From an uncultured Lachnospiraceae bacterium (lineage in GTDB: Bacteria > Bacillota > Clostridia > Lachnospirales > Lachnospiraceae), in assembly GCA_910577115.1 (NCBI GenBank), contig CAJTMC010000004.1, positions 62,001 through 126,000 of the forward strand: a stretch of 64,000 nt of DNA, written 5' to 3'. This document shows positions 8,174-16,852 of this stretch, in pieces (position 1 is the first letter of the stretch; every line of letters starts with the position of its first letter). The notes under the pieces were generated by a model. That model made no database searches and was not told the DNA's origin. It saw nothing but the letters and a program-made list of their open reading frames with translations. A program made the translations under genes and the position numbers.

Positions 8174-9763
8174 TTACAAATTTGTAGAAGCAACATCTGC
8201 GCCCTTTTTTATCAGTCTGCAAAATGTATACTCATTTTTAATGCTCATAACGGATCCCGATATTGCTACTGATACGCCTTGGTACATTGTTCCCCGTATA
8301 TCAATATGAGCGTTGTCATCACCTCTTAAAAGTTTGTCTAACTTCTCAATTTCCTTTAATTCCTTCTGTATCTGTGTCTGTACATTTTCTAAAGTCGATT
8401 GGAGCATTCTGGCATGTTTCAGCTGCTCCGGCAAAAGTTTTGCGCCTGATTTAATCTTTCTTGCAGTCTCTTCGACCACCTTTTTCATCTGTGAAACACT
8501 CATTGATTTTTCTCCGACACTTTTTTGCAGCTCTGTAAGGCGTTTCTTCATTTCCGGATCGCTTCCTACCTCCATAATCGTGACAGAACCCATTGGCGAG
8601 CCAGCATTTTTTACGTTGATCGCACACTTTGCCGTCACTTTTCCGCCCGCGATAAGCCCTTTTCCGGCTTCAGCATTGATGCTGGAGCCTGCCGTAACCC
8701 GAGAATTTAAAATCTGTTCTGCCTCCACAAAACCGTCCGCCTCCACAACAGCCGCAGAAATAAACTTTGCAATGATATTGCCGCCTGCCTTCAGTTTTCC
8801 TTTGTTCTGCCCATGCATACCTCTTGCAATGACAATGTCGCCGCCTGCTTCAATCACAGCACCTTCCACAACGCCCTTTACAAACACATCACCGTCCGTC
8901 CGAACGCTAAAATTTTCACAAACGTTTCCTCTAACCTCTACATTTCCATGATAGTCTATATTTCCCGTAGCGGTACTGACATCTTCAACCGTATATACGT
9001 CCGAAACAAAAACCATACCATCTGCAAATTTTACATGCCCGTCTACCATGCTAATCAACTGTAACCCGTCCGGAGATACTTCAAGATTTTTTCCATATGA
9101 AAAAACCGCTTTGCTGACCTCTCTTGCCGATGACACTCCGCCAAACACATCAATGCCGTCCAATCCCCTCTCCTCCGGTATGATCTCAGCCAGCACCTGT
9201 CCCTGTGTACAGTGGTGCAATGTATTCAGCTTAAAAAAATCCACACTTCCGTCCTCATTAAGCTCCGGACGGGATTGATTACTGGTGTCAAAAAGATATA
9301 CAATCGATGCATCTTTTCCGGCTGTCTGATTTTGTCCCCTCGCCACAACAATATCCGTACAATAATGCTTATCCTGCAGCAGACCGTCAATTGCCTCCTC
9401 GTCAATTCCAAAGCTGATTCCCTGTATCGCAAGCTGATCCAAAATCTGTCTTTTTCTAATCGGAAATCCGCCAACGCTTGGCGGATAAAGACGCAGCACT
9501 GCCGTCATACGGTCAGGCATAACTGCAATCTTACACTTTTCATTTACCGGAGCAATTTTATCCGAAGTTAAAAAAACAGCAATCTCATCCTCCCCTAATG
9601 AGTTCAGGGCTGAATTGATTGCCAGCGCATCATAAGAAATCCCTATTCTGTCAAGATACTCTCTTATCTCTGTCATGCCTGGCATTACTCCCCCCCCGAT
9701 TGGAGGAGAGAGCAGCAGACTTACACCTTTCTCACTGTTCTGTATCTGAAAGCATCCATTCAT
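8174..9763 (-). CDS. FapA/DUF342 family protein
   Basis: About 529 aa. The N-terminal half holds the FapA-type pattern PPIGGGVMPG, later echoed by PPSVGGFPIRK. The middle is a run of short beta-strand repeats rich in Gly and Val (GNIDYHGNVEVRGNV, VKGVVEGAVIEAGGDIVI, IIAKFISAAVVEADGFVEA), which should form a right-handed beta-helix. The last part is a helical coiled coil (TELQKSVGEKSM...ELKEIEKLDKLL). This is the DUF342 architecture, often found next to fliA in flagellar clusters; no enzyme activity is known to me. The start could be the GTG at 9784 or the ATG at 9763; neither has a strong ribosome binding site and a repeat element abuts this start. Confidence 0.85.
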   Translation of the reverse strand: MNGCFQIQNSEKGVSLLLSPPIGGGVMPGMTEIREYLDRIGISYDALAINSALNSLGEDEIAVFLTSDKIAPVNEKCKIAVMPDRMTAVLRLYPPSVGGFPIRKRQILDQLAIQGISFGIDEEAIDGLLQDKHYCTDIVVARGQNQTAGKDASIVYLFDTSNQSRPELNEDGSVDFFKLNTLHHCTQGQVLAEIIPEERGLDGIDVFGGVSSAREVSKAVFSYGKNLEVSPDGLQLISMVDGHVKFADGMVFVSDVYTVEDVSTATGNIDYHGNVEVRGNVCENFSVRTDGDVFVKGVVEGAVIEAGGDIVIARGMHGQNKGKLKAGGNIIAKFISAAVVEADGFVEAEQILNSRVTAGSSINAEAGKGLIAGGKVTAKCAINVKNAGSPMGSVTIMEVGSDPEMKKRLTELQKSVGEKSMSVSQMKKVVEETARKIKSGAKLLPEQLKHARMLQSTLENVQTQIQKELKEIEKLDKLLRGDDNAHIDIRGTMYQGVSVAISGSVMSIKNEYTFCRLIKKGADVASTNL

Positions 9764-9788
9764 ATAATAACCATGCCTTTCCACAACC

Positions 9789-9842
9789 TGCGAATTTGGG
9801 CCGTTGGCACAAATTTGCCCTGTGAAAAATATTTTTTCACAG
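9789..9842. repeat. Dispersed palindromic element, copy A (fliA-DUF342 gap)
   Basis: Contains CGAATTTGGGCCGTTGGCAC (9791-9810), then AAATTTGCC, and a hairpin with a perfect 10-bp stem (CTGTGAAAAA 9820-9829 / TTTTTCACAG 9833-9842, loop TAT). The core GCACAAATTTGCC is shared with copies at 30151 and 43043. It fills the gap between fliA and the DUF342 gene. Confidence 0.6.
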
Positions 9843-9855
9843 TATGTTCTCCTAT

Positions 9856-10617
9856 TTAGTCCAATATACCAATATAATTCCCCATCTTTGTCTTCATTTT
9901 CTGTAAAGCCTTTGTGTGAAGCTGAGACACACGCGATTCAGATACCTCAAGCACACGACTAATCTCTTTCAAAGTAAGTTCTTCATAATAATAGAGAAGA
10001 ATTACTTTTTTCTCCTTTTCCGTAAGAAGCTCCAACGCCTGTTCCAGCATATTTTTCAGCTCGCTCCGCTCTATCACGCCTTCCGGCGTGTCAAAGCCCG
10101 AACTCATGCCTTTGTCAGACGCAATATCATTTCCCTGCTCTAAATATTCGTTCAGAGAAATCATATTATCTGCCTTCACCTGATTTTGCCAGTCTAAAAA
10201 TTCATCTTCACTGATTCCGATATAGGCAGCCAGTTCTGCATCTGTGGCAGGCTTTCCATTTTTCTGTTCTAACTCTTTGATGGCTGTATCAATCTGTTTT
10301 TGACGTTGCCTGATTGTTCGCGGTATCCAATCCATTTTTCTGATCTGATCCAGTATTGCACCGCGAATACGAAGGCTTGCGTAAGTTTCAAACTTAACCT
10401 CCTTGCCTGTGTCAAACTTGTCAATAGCATCAATCAGCCCAAATATACCATAACTTACCAAATCCTCATATTCCACATTGTAGCCAAGATACATGCTAAG
10501 TCGTCCGGCTACCACCTTTACCAATGGTGCATATTCCAAAATAAGTTTTTCGCGCAAATCCGCTGTCCTTAGTCTGGCATAGTCCTCCCATAGCCTTTTA
10601 CGTGCTGTGTCATTCAT
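9856..10617 (-). CDS. fliA: Flagellar/motility sigma factor sigma-28 (FliA/SigD)
   Basis: An alternative sigma factor of 253 aa that directs RNA polymerase to late flagellar and chemotaxis promoters. Region 2 is clear (LVSYGIFGLIDAIDKFD, FETYASLRIRGAILDQIRKMDWIPRTIR; the last part is diagnostic for the FliA/WhiG group), followed by region 3 and region 4 (LTLKEISRVLEVSESRVSQLHTKAL). GGGGG lies 6 nt before the ATG. It sits near the end of the cluster, as sigD does in Bacillus. No anti-sigma factor flgM gene is in the window, so it must lie elsewhere with the flagellin genes. Confidence 0.96.
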   Translation of the reverse strand: MNDTARKRLWEDYARLRTADLREKLILEYAPLVKVVAGRLSMYLGYNVEYEDLVSYGIFGLIDAIDKFDTGKEVKFETYASLRIRGAILDQIRKMDWIPRTIRQRQKQIDTAIKELEQKNGKPATDAELAAYIGISEDEFLDWQNQVKADNMISLNEYLEQGNDIASDKGMSSGFDTPEGVIERSELKNMLEQALELLTEKEKKVILLYYYEELTLKEISRVLEVSESRVSQLHTKALQKMKTKMGNYIGILD

Positions 10618-10644
10618 GTTATTCCCCCGTTATACAATGTTGCC

Positions 10645-11088
10645 TTATTCATTTTCGTCAGTATATTCTCCTTCAAAATCCATATCTTCTTCGTTTCCGG
10701 CAAGCTCCTCCTCAGAATAGCCCTCCTCTGCGGAATAGCCTGCATTTTCCTCAGACATCAAACCATCTGCACTCAGCTCTTCTGAAAAACCTTCCCCTTC
10801 ATTTGCTCCTTCACCGTCCGCAAATGCCACAACACTTCCTGTGAGGTCTCCGTTTCGCTTTGCCTTCTCTACCATCTCGGCAAGATCGCCCGTAGGTATA
10901 ACACGAGGTCTGACAGACGCATAGAGATATCTTGCCACATCTCCTAATATGTAAAATATCACCAGCACAATTAACAGACCCCATAACATTCTATTCAAAT
11001 CAAATTTCCTTATATACATAATAATTGATGCGATTGTCCCTGCAGTCAACATCAAAAACGGTGTAATAAGCTGTGTCTTATTTTCCAT
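10645..11088 (-). CDS. Small two-helix membrane protein with acidic tail (hypothetical)
   Basis: A 147-aa protein with two membrane helices (residues 7-25 and 34-54) and a long, very acidic cytoplasmic tail rich in Glu and Gly (from about residue 90 to the end, EEGYSEEELAGNEEDMDFEG). GAGGGG precedes the ATG by 7 nt. It lies between cheD and fliA, 27 bp before fliA, so it is part of the same transcript. I recognise no named family. Bacillus carries swrB, also a small membrane protein, right after sigD; the analogy in position is loose and no sequence similarity is claimed. Confidence 0.65.
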   Translation of the reverse strand: MENKTQLITPFLMLTAGTIASIIMYIRKFDLNRMLWGLLIVLVIFYILGDVARYLYASVRPRVIPTGDLAEMVEKAKRNGDLTGSVVAFADGEGANEGEGFSEELSADGLMSEENAGYSAEEGYSEEELAGNEEDMDFEGEYTDENE

Positions 11089-11115
11089 TTTATATCCCCT
11101 CTTGTAATGAACCCT

Positions 11116-11601
11116 CTATATCGTCTTTTCCGGCTTTCCAGCCGACCGGATGATCAAATCTCCCGTTTCCGGATAAAACACAATCGTACGTCCATAATTC
11201 AACCCCGTATCCTGTGCCTTCAAAGGAATCCCAAGCTCCCTGAGTTTTTTCTTGCTGGCCTCCACGTTGCGCTCCCCTACGCGCACCATATCCGACTTGT
11301 TCTGAAAAGCAAACATTTGTGCGCCGCCCGCAATTTTTGCTTCAAAACGCGCTTTTCTGCCTCCCATTGCAATTAATTTGTTTACCAAATCTTCAATACC
11401 TGTGTCTGCAAACTTAAACCGGTTTGAATTATTCTCTATCTGTGTACTGTCCGGCAGCATGGCATGCGCAAGTCCTCCTATTTTCGCAATCGGATCTCTT
11501 ATGCATATTCCCACGCATGAGCCAAGTCCCAGTGTCGTAATGCCATCAGGACTTTTACACACATTCAAATCAGCCATTCCAACTTTTACTATATTTGCCA
11601 T
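11116..11601 (-). CDS. cheD: Chemoreceptor glutamine deamidase CheD
   Basis: CheD, 161 aa, deamidates glutamines on methyl-accepting chemoreceptors and, in Bacillus-type systems, is bound by CheC to form an adaptation feedback. The catalytic pair is visible: Cys29 in LGLGSCVGICIRDP and His46 in GGLAHAMLP. Other family positions include GGAQMF and NYGRTIVFYPETG. GAGG lies 10 nt upstream of the ATG. It follows cheC directly in the order cheW-cheC-cheD, exactly as in Bacillus, supporting a CheC/CheD adaptation system. Confidence 0.96.
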   Translation of the reverse strand: MANIVKVGMADLNVCKSPDGITTLGLGSCVGICIRDPIAKIGGLAHAMLPDSTQIENNSNRFKFADTGIEDLVNKLIAMGGRKARFEAKIAGGAQMFAFQNKSDMVRVGERNVEASKKKLRELGIPLKAQDTGLNYGRTIVFYPETGDLIIRSAGKPEKTI

Positions 11602-11673
11602 AGACTGTATGCCTCTTCCCTTTGCATTTTATTTCATTCATTTCGCATGCCCTGAAATCGGGCATGCATCATT

Positions 11674-12294
11674 TTAAACACTAATTCCAAGTGCCCCAAG
11701 CATTTTAGAGTAAGATTCCAAATCCGGCATCAGTATAAAATAGCCATTTAAGTCAACATCATCTGTAAACACTGTCTGAATCAGCAATATCTGATCGCCC
11801 ATAATTCCAAACTCAATTGCCGGAACGCTCAAAATAGCATTCAACATATCAATACTCAAATCAGGCACTGATGGAAGTATCTTCAGGTTGGTCATCATCG
11901 CAATCGAATTTAAATATGCACCTGTAATGATATTCCCAATTTCTTTCATCGCAGAGATTTCCATCTCGTTAAATTCCCCTTCTGCGGGCGGCATTCCCAT
12001 AAGCCTTGACACAAGATCCCGTCCTGCATGCTGCTCAAGAACAAACATAATGCTTCCCGTAATGTCTCCCTCTACGGCAAGATAAATGCCTACTACCATC
12101 TGCTCCTCACCGCCCATTACTTCTCCCACATCTTTAAAGTCGAGAAGACGAACCTGAGGCACCTTCATATCAACTTTTGCCTGAAGCATCTGGGCAAGCG
12201 CTGTCGTAGCGTTGCCTGCCCCAATGTTTCCAAGTTCCTTTAATACATCATAATATTCTGTCGTTACTTTCTCAAAGCTAATATTCTCTGCCAT
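11674..12294 (-). CDS. cheC: CheY-P phosphatase CheC
   Basis: CheC, 206 aa, hydrolyses phospho-CheY and binds CheD. Both phosphatase motifs are intact: D16-xxx-E20-xx-N23 (LKELGNIGAGNATTAL) and S114-xxx-E118-xx-N121 (MKEIGNIITGAYLNSI). This two-site pattern distinguishes CheC from one-site CheX. It lies between cheW and cheD. The ribosome binding site is weak (AGG 7 nt upstream). A second member of the same phosphatase family, fliY, is present at 25280-26557, so the organism has at least two CheY-P sinks. Confidence 0.96.
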   Translation of the reverse strand: MAENISFEKVTTEYYDVLKELGNIGAGNATTALAQMLQAKVDMKVPQVRLLDFKDVGEVMGGEEQMVVGIYLAVEGDITGSIMFVLEQHAGRDLVSRLMGMPPAEGEFNEMEISAMKEIGNIITGAYLNSIAMMTNLKILPSVPDLSIDMLNAILSVPAIEFGIMGDQILLIQTVFTDDVDLNGYFILMPDLESYSKMLGALGISV

Positions 12295-12331
12295 TACAAA
12301 ACCTATGCCTTTCCTTAAAAATAGCTATTAT

Positions 12332-12829
12332 TTACGACTCCATCACATCTGCAAGCACCGATGTGATATCAAGAAGCGAAATCAGTCTTCCCTCCGTTTT
12401 TCCGACGCCGGAAAGGAATCGTTCTTTCTCATCTTTCTCATATCCCATTTTTTCTATGTGTTCTTCATCAAGCGTAACTACTTCCTTCACCTCGTCCACA
12501 AGCACGCCGATTGACTCATGCTGCTCCAGTGTAAGAATTATAATACGTGTTTTCTTTGTAATCTCATCTTCCGGAAGTCCCATCTTAAGCCTGAGGCTGA
12601 TTGTCGGAATAACGACACCCCTGACATTAATAACGCCCACAATATAATCAGAAACTTTAGGCACTCTCGTAATTCTGGACATCCTGATAATATTGGATAT
12701 ATATTTGATATCAATACCGTACTGTTCCCCCCCCAGCTGTGCTACGATGAACTGCATTGTATTGAGCTCTACATGCCGGTTAAGGCTCTCATTGCGCTGC
12801 TGCTCGTCCATTACTTTTACTTCATCCAT
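12332..12829 (-). CDS. cheW: Chemotaxis coupling protein CheW
   Basis: CheW, 165 aa, the SH3-like adaptor that links the histidine kinase CheA to chemoreceptors at the membrane array. Typical sequence: QFIVAQLGGEQYGIDIKYISNIIR, ITRVPKVSDYIVGVINVRGVVIPTISLR, and VLVDEVKEVVTLDEE. The protein has a short extra hydrophilic head (about 20 residues) before the domain. I keep the ATG at 12829 (AGGG 7 nt upstream); an internal ATG at 12811 is possible. It is 31 bp downstream of cheA. Confidence 0.95.
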   Translation of the reverse strand: MDEVKVMDEQQRNESLNRHVELNTMQFIVAQLGGEQYGIDIKYISNIIRMSRITRVPKVSDYIVGVINVRGVVIPTISLRLKMGLPEDEITKKTRIIILTLEQHESIGVLVDEVKEVVTLDEEHIEKMGYEKDEKERFLSGVGKTEGRLISLLDITSVLADVMES

Positions 12830-12860
12830 TTTTATACCCTGCCTTTCCTTATCATTCCGA

Positions 12861-14981
12861 TTAAATTAATGCATTGGTATCCAAGATCAGCGCAACTTCA
12901 CCGTCTCCTAATATCGTAGCGCCGCTTATCATCTTCGGAACCTTAATATACTTACCCATAGACTTGATAACTACTTCCTGCTGACCAATAAGCTCATCTA
13001 CTACAAGACCTGCAAGTTTGTCGCCCTTCTTAACAATAATTACCGTAAGATTTTGACCCTCTTCATCTCTTGGCGGGATATCAAGCACTCTGTTAAGTCT
13101 GATGATAGGAATAACAGTACCGCGGATGTGTATCACTTCTTTTGCCTGAACAAGCTTTATGTCATCAGGTGACACATCCTCTATTGTCTGGATAGAGCCA
13201 AGCGCAATTGCATACTTCTCATCACCGATCACAACCATCAATGCCTGAATAATCGCAAGGGTAAGCGGAAGCCGGATAATCCATGAAGAACCTTCCCCAA
13301 AGCTGTTCTTAACCTCTACCTCACCACTTAAAGACTCAATCTTCGACTTCACGACATCAAGACCCACACCGCGCCCTGATACGTCTGATACTTTCTTTGC
13401 AGTTGAAAAGCTGGGCATGAATAACAGGTCAATAACTTCCTTATCTGTCATTGTTTCTGCCTGTTCCGGTGTAATCGTGCCGCGCTCAATCCCCTTTTGT
13501 TTTACTGCTTCTACATTAATTCCGCCGCCGTCGTCCCTTACTTCAATCACGACGTTATTTCCATCCTGATACGCATCAAGGAAAATAGATCCAACCTCCG
13601 GCTTTCCGTTTGCCACTCTGACATCATTCGGCTCAAGTCCATGATCCGCAGAGTTTCTCAACATGTGCATCAAAGGATCGCCGATTTCATCAACCACTGT
13701 ACGGTCAAGCTCCGTATCCTCACCTGTCATGTAAAGCTCCATCTTCTTACCAAGCTTTTTTGAAAGGTCTCTGATCATACGCGGGAACTTCGCTACAACG
13801 CTCTCAATAGGTACCATTCGCACCTTCATAACCGACTCATGAAGGTTTGTCGTAACGCTCTCAAGGTACTCTATCTGTTCATTTACCGAACCGTTATTGT
13901 CTCCCTTACCTTCGGCAGCCGTTGCCGCAATCAGGGAATTTTTTGCGATAATCAACTCGCTGACAAGATTCATCAAATTGTCAAGTTTTTCGATGTCCAC
14001 ACGAACCGTTCTGTTCATAACGGGCTTTCCGGCAGGCTTTGCAGCGGCTGGTTTCGCGGCTGCTGCTGCGGGAGCAGGGGAAGAAGCTGCTGCCGGCGCT
14101 GCTGCTTCGGCAGGCTTTGGCTGCTCTGAGGGCGCCTCTTCCTTGATCGGAGCTGCTTCCTGATGTTCCGGCTCCGGTGCGGCTTCTAACTGATATGCAT
14201 CACAGAATACTTCTTCGATTTCCGACACGCTCTTTACCGCTGCCCGAACTTCGTCAGTCGTACTTCCTGAAATAAAAATCAAACTGAAAGTAAGGTCAAA
14301 CTTTTCATCTTCTATATCCTGTGCGGTAGGACTTGACACAATCACCTCGCCAAGCTTTTCCAACGCTTTAAATACAAGGAATGCTCTTGCCGCCTTCAGG
14401 ACACATGCTTCCTCCACGTACACTGTAATACCATATGCCTTAAGACCTTCCTTATATGCCTTTTCAACAAGCATTCTCTCCGTATCGGAGATTTTGATTC
14501 CTTCCCACTTTGAATGTTTCGTATCCCCACCAGATGCGGCCGGCTCCGCCTCTGTCTTTGCAGCGGATTCTGCTTTATTGACCGGCTTAATCTCTCCGTT
14601 ATTCTTTAAAATGCTGTTTAATGCGTCAATCAAATCCTGATTGTCATTTGTGCCTTCCTCGGTCGTCTGCTGAATATTATCAACATATTCCTCCAGCGCA
14701 TCAAGAGAACGGAAAAGAATGTCAATCATTCCCGGCCGAACCTTAAACGTACCGTTTCTAACCTCTGAAAAAACATTTTCCATATCATGGGTAAGCGTCT
14801 GCATTCTCTTATATCCCATCGTACCTGCCATACCCTTTAAGGAATGAGCCGCCCTGAATATCTCGTTTACGGTATCCATGTTGTCCGGATTTTGCTCCAG
14901 ATCCATGATCTGGTCACTTAAGTTCTGTAAGTGTTCCTTGGATTCATCAAGGAAAATATCAAGATATTGACTTGTATCCAT
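12861..14981 (-). CDS. cheA: Chemotaxis histidine kinase CheA
   Basis: CheA, 706 aa, autophosphorylates in response to receptor state and passes phosphate to CheY and CheB. Domains in order: HPt (phospho-acceptor His46 in FRAAHSLKGMAGTMG), a CheY-binding P2 region around 155-255, an Ala/Pro-rich linker (about 290-320), dimerisation helices (DIEKLDNLMNLVSELIIAKNSL), HATPase with N box (HMLRNSADHGLE) and G boxes (VRDDGGGI, SGRGVGLDVV), and a C-terminal CheW-like domain. The ATG begins immediately after the cheB stop codon (TAAATG), so the two are translationally coupled. Length and layout are normal for Firmicutes. Confidence 0.98.
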   Translation of the reverse strand: MDTSQYLDIFLDESKEHLQNLSDQIMDLEQNPDNMDTVNEIFRAAHSLKGMAGTMGYKRMQTLTHDMENVFSEVRNGTFKVRPGMIDILFRSLDALEEYVDNIQQTTEEGTNDNQDLIDALNSILKNNGEIKPVNKAESAAKTEAEPAASGGDTKHSKWEGIKISDTERMLVEKAYKEGLKAYGITVYVEEACVLKAARAFLVFKALEKLGEVIVSSPTAQDIEDEKFDLTFSLIFISGSTTDEVRAAVKSVSEIEEVFCDAYQLEAAPEPEHQEAAPIKEEAPSEQPKPAEAAAPAAASSPAPAAAAAKPAAAKPAGKPVMNRTVRVDIEKLDNLMNLVSELIIAKNSLIAATAAEGKGDNNGSVNEQIEYLESVTTNLHESVMKVRMVPIESVVAKFPRMIRDLSKKLGKKMELYMTGEDTELDRTVVDEIGDPLMHMLRNSADHGLEPNDVRVANGKPEVGSIFLDAYQDGNNVVIEVRDDGGGINVEAVKQKGIERGTITPEQAETMTDKEVIDLLFMPSFSTAKKVSDVSGRGVGLDVVKSKIESLSGEVEVKNSFGEGSSWIIRLPLTLAIIQALMVVIGDEKYAIALGSIQTIEDVSPDDIKLVQAKEVIHIRGTVIPIIRLNRVLDIPPRDEEGQNLTVIIVKKGDKLAGLVVDELIGQQEVVIKSMGKYIKVPKMISGATILGDGEVALILDTNALI

Positions 14982-16082
14982 TTACCTGACCCCCACATTC
15001 ATTATAATTTCCTGTGCCACGTCATCAAGGGCAACAACCTGATTGACAAGTCCTGTCGCTGCGATTGCCTTTGGCATACCGTAAACAGTTGATGTTTCCT
15101 CATCCTGTGCGATGACATGTATCTTTTTTGCAGTTTCCAAATTCACGATTCCCTTTGTTCCGTCAGCACCCATTCCGGTAAGCACCACACAGACAATCTG
15201 CGAATAATTACTTGTCTTTAAAGATTCATACATGTAATTCGCACAAGGCTTTACACCTTCTCTTGGAGGTTCATCCGTATATGTAATGGTAGGCTTTCCC
15301 GCTTTTGTAGCGACATTCATATGTTTACCGCCCATAGCGATATAAATCGTGCCGTTTTCAAGGACATCGCCCTCCGCTGCCTCCTTTACCTTCATCGGGC
15401 TGAGCGAATCAAGTCTCTCCGCAAGCGACTGTGTAAATCCCTTCGGCATATGCTGAACAATCAGAACAGGCGCCGCAAGCTCTGCCGGGAGTCTCGGTAT
15501 AACGCTCTGAAGCGCTTTCGGACCTCCTGTCGAACATGCTAGTGCAACAATCTTTTGACCTCCGACAACAGGGGTGCTTCTCCTGACAAGACTGACAAGT
15601 TTTTGTGTATGCTCCACCTGTTTTTGTTTTGGCATAACCGGAAGCGAAGAAATATTTGTCTGGCGGCTTGTTACCACTGCCTGCAAAGTGTCCAAAAATT
15701 TCTGCTTAAACACATCGCCTTTTAAGTAGACAATATTGGCAGGCTTTTCGATAAAATCAATCGCTCCTAAGTCGAGCGCCTCCATTGTTACAGATGCGCC
15801 TTCTCTCGTATCTGTACTTGCCATCATAATACGTACACGTATTTTATCCTTCTGCAGAATGCGAAGAAGCTGTATTCCGTTTATCTTTGGCATATTTACA
15901 TCCAGTATGACGCCGTCGTATTGATTTTTCTTTAAAAGCGCATATGCAGCTTCACCGTCAAATGCCTGTTCCACCACCTGGAACCGTTCATCTGAATTAA
16001 TTATATCACACATAACCCTTCTCATGAGTGCAGAATCATCAACTATTAATATTTTTTTCTTACTTTTTGCAAACGCTTCCAT
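14982..16082 (-). CDS. cheB: Chemotaxis methylesterase CheB
   Basis: CheB, 366 aa, removes methyl groups from (and deamidates) chemoreceptors when phosphorylated by CheA. The receiver domain has its phosphorylation site at Asp61 (GVILDVNMPKING). The C-terminal esterase has the triad Ser184 (ACSTGGPKAL), His211 (VQHMPKGFT) and Asp307 (GMGADGTKG). GAGG is 7 nt upstream of the ATG. The partner methyltransferase CheR is not encoded in this window, so it must lie elsewhere. Confidence 0.97.
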   Translation of the reverse strand: MEAFAKSKKKILIVDDSALMRRVMCDIINSDERFQVVEQAFDGEAAYALLKKNQYDGVILDVNMPKINGIQLLRILQKDKIRVRIMMASTDTREGASVTMEALDLGAIDFIEKPANIVYLKGDVFKQKFLDTLQAVVTSRQTNISSLPVMPKQKQVEHTQKLVSLVRRSTPVVGGQKIVALACSTGGPKALQSVIPRLPAELAAPVLIVQHMPKGFTQSLAERLDSLSPMKVKEAAEGDVLENGTIYIAMGGKHMNVATKAGKPTITYTDEPPREGVKPCANYMYESLKTSNYSQIVCVVLTGMGADGTKGIVNLETAKKIHVIAQDEETSTVYGMPKAIAATGLVNQVVALDDVAQEIIMNVGVR

Positions 16083-16091
16083 AGTAAAACC

Positions 16092-16814
16092 TCAACCTCT
16101 TCCATTTTTTCTGTTTTTTCTTTCCGCATCAAAAATATATTTAATAATTTCCTCACGTGTCGCGCTGCTGATAAACTCAAATTTTACACGATTTTCATAC
16201 TCTGCCTCACGATTTTCAATCTCTCCTGAGTAAATGACCCTTGCTGCAACGGAAAACGTTTTTTCCACCTCCTGTATGGGCAGTGAAAATTCCATTAACA
16301 GGATACTGTTTGGTTGATGAAACTCTCTTGACACAAATCTAAGACCGCCACCGCTGATATCTACGATAACACCTCTTGTCATTACCTCTTCCGATACCAG
16401 TTCTGCCAGTCCCTTACCAAGCGCATCGACTTCCTGCTCGCTGAGCGCTCTTACGTACATGTCGATTACACAATTAAATCTGTAATATTCACGTCTTTGA
16501 AATTTGTGAAGGTTCGTTATCATTTCCGCAACAACGATGTATGTATTGTTAATTTTCTGCCTGTCTGCAATTCGCACATTTGCTCTGTACATGCCTCCGT
16601 TCGAAAAAAAACACACATCATACTCACCGTCTACAGGGAGCAGAATCAGCTTCTGCTGCTCCATCGGCATAAGAAGCTCAAGTCTCCCGTCATCTAAAAT
16701 ATCATATACCGAAGATTTATATGTCTTTACACCTTCCGTACCATCAGGAAGCACAACGCTGACCGTTGATTTCAGCTCCAGCTTATCCCCCGGTGATATT
16801 AGCTTTTCAATCAT
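16092..16814 (-). CDS. PilZ-domain c-di-GMP effector (YcgR-type flagellar brake)
   Basis: A 240-aa cytoplasmic protein with an N-terminal YcgR-like beta domain and a C-terminal PilZ domain. The c-di-GMP binding signature is present: QRREYYRFNC (RxxxR type) and, about 75 residues later, DISGGGLRF (D/NxSxxG). Proteins of this kind slow the flagellar motor or alter its bias when c-di-GMP is high. The start at 16814 is fixed by GGAGG 6 nt upstream; the open frame extends further but without support. It lies between flhG and cheB, an order seen in other Firmicutes (ypfA/motI-like genes). No cyclase or phosphodiesterase is in the window. Confidence 0.88.
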   Translation of the reverse strand: MIEKLISPGDKLELKSTVSVVLPDGTEGVKTYKSSVYDILDDGRLELLMPMEQQKLILLPVDGEYDVCFFSNGGMYRANVRIADRQKINNTYIVVAEMITNLHKFQRREYYRFNCVIDMYVRALSEQEVDALGKGLAELVSEEVMTRGVIVDISGGGLRFVSREFHQPNSILLMEFSLPIQEVEKTFSVAARVIYSGEIENREAEYENRVKFEFISSATREEIIKYIFDAERKNRKNGRG

Positions 16815-16852
16815 AAATAACCTCCATTTAACCGCAACCTGCACATTTTTCG

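Noticed and set aside
8313..8951. A 212-codon plus-strand open frame opposite the DUF342 gene, and similar long frames at 4515-5075, 6542-7129, 34982-35560 and 20131-20637
   Set aside because: All mirror well-identified minus-strand genes. They are rich in Ser/Phe/Pro, as expected from the complement of Glu/Lys/Ala-rich coding sequence, and show no start signals.
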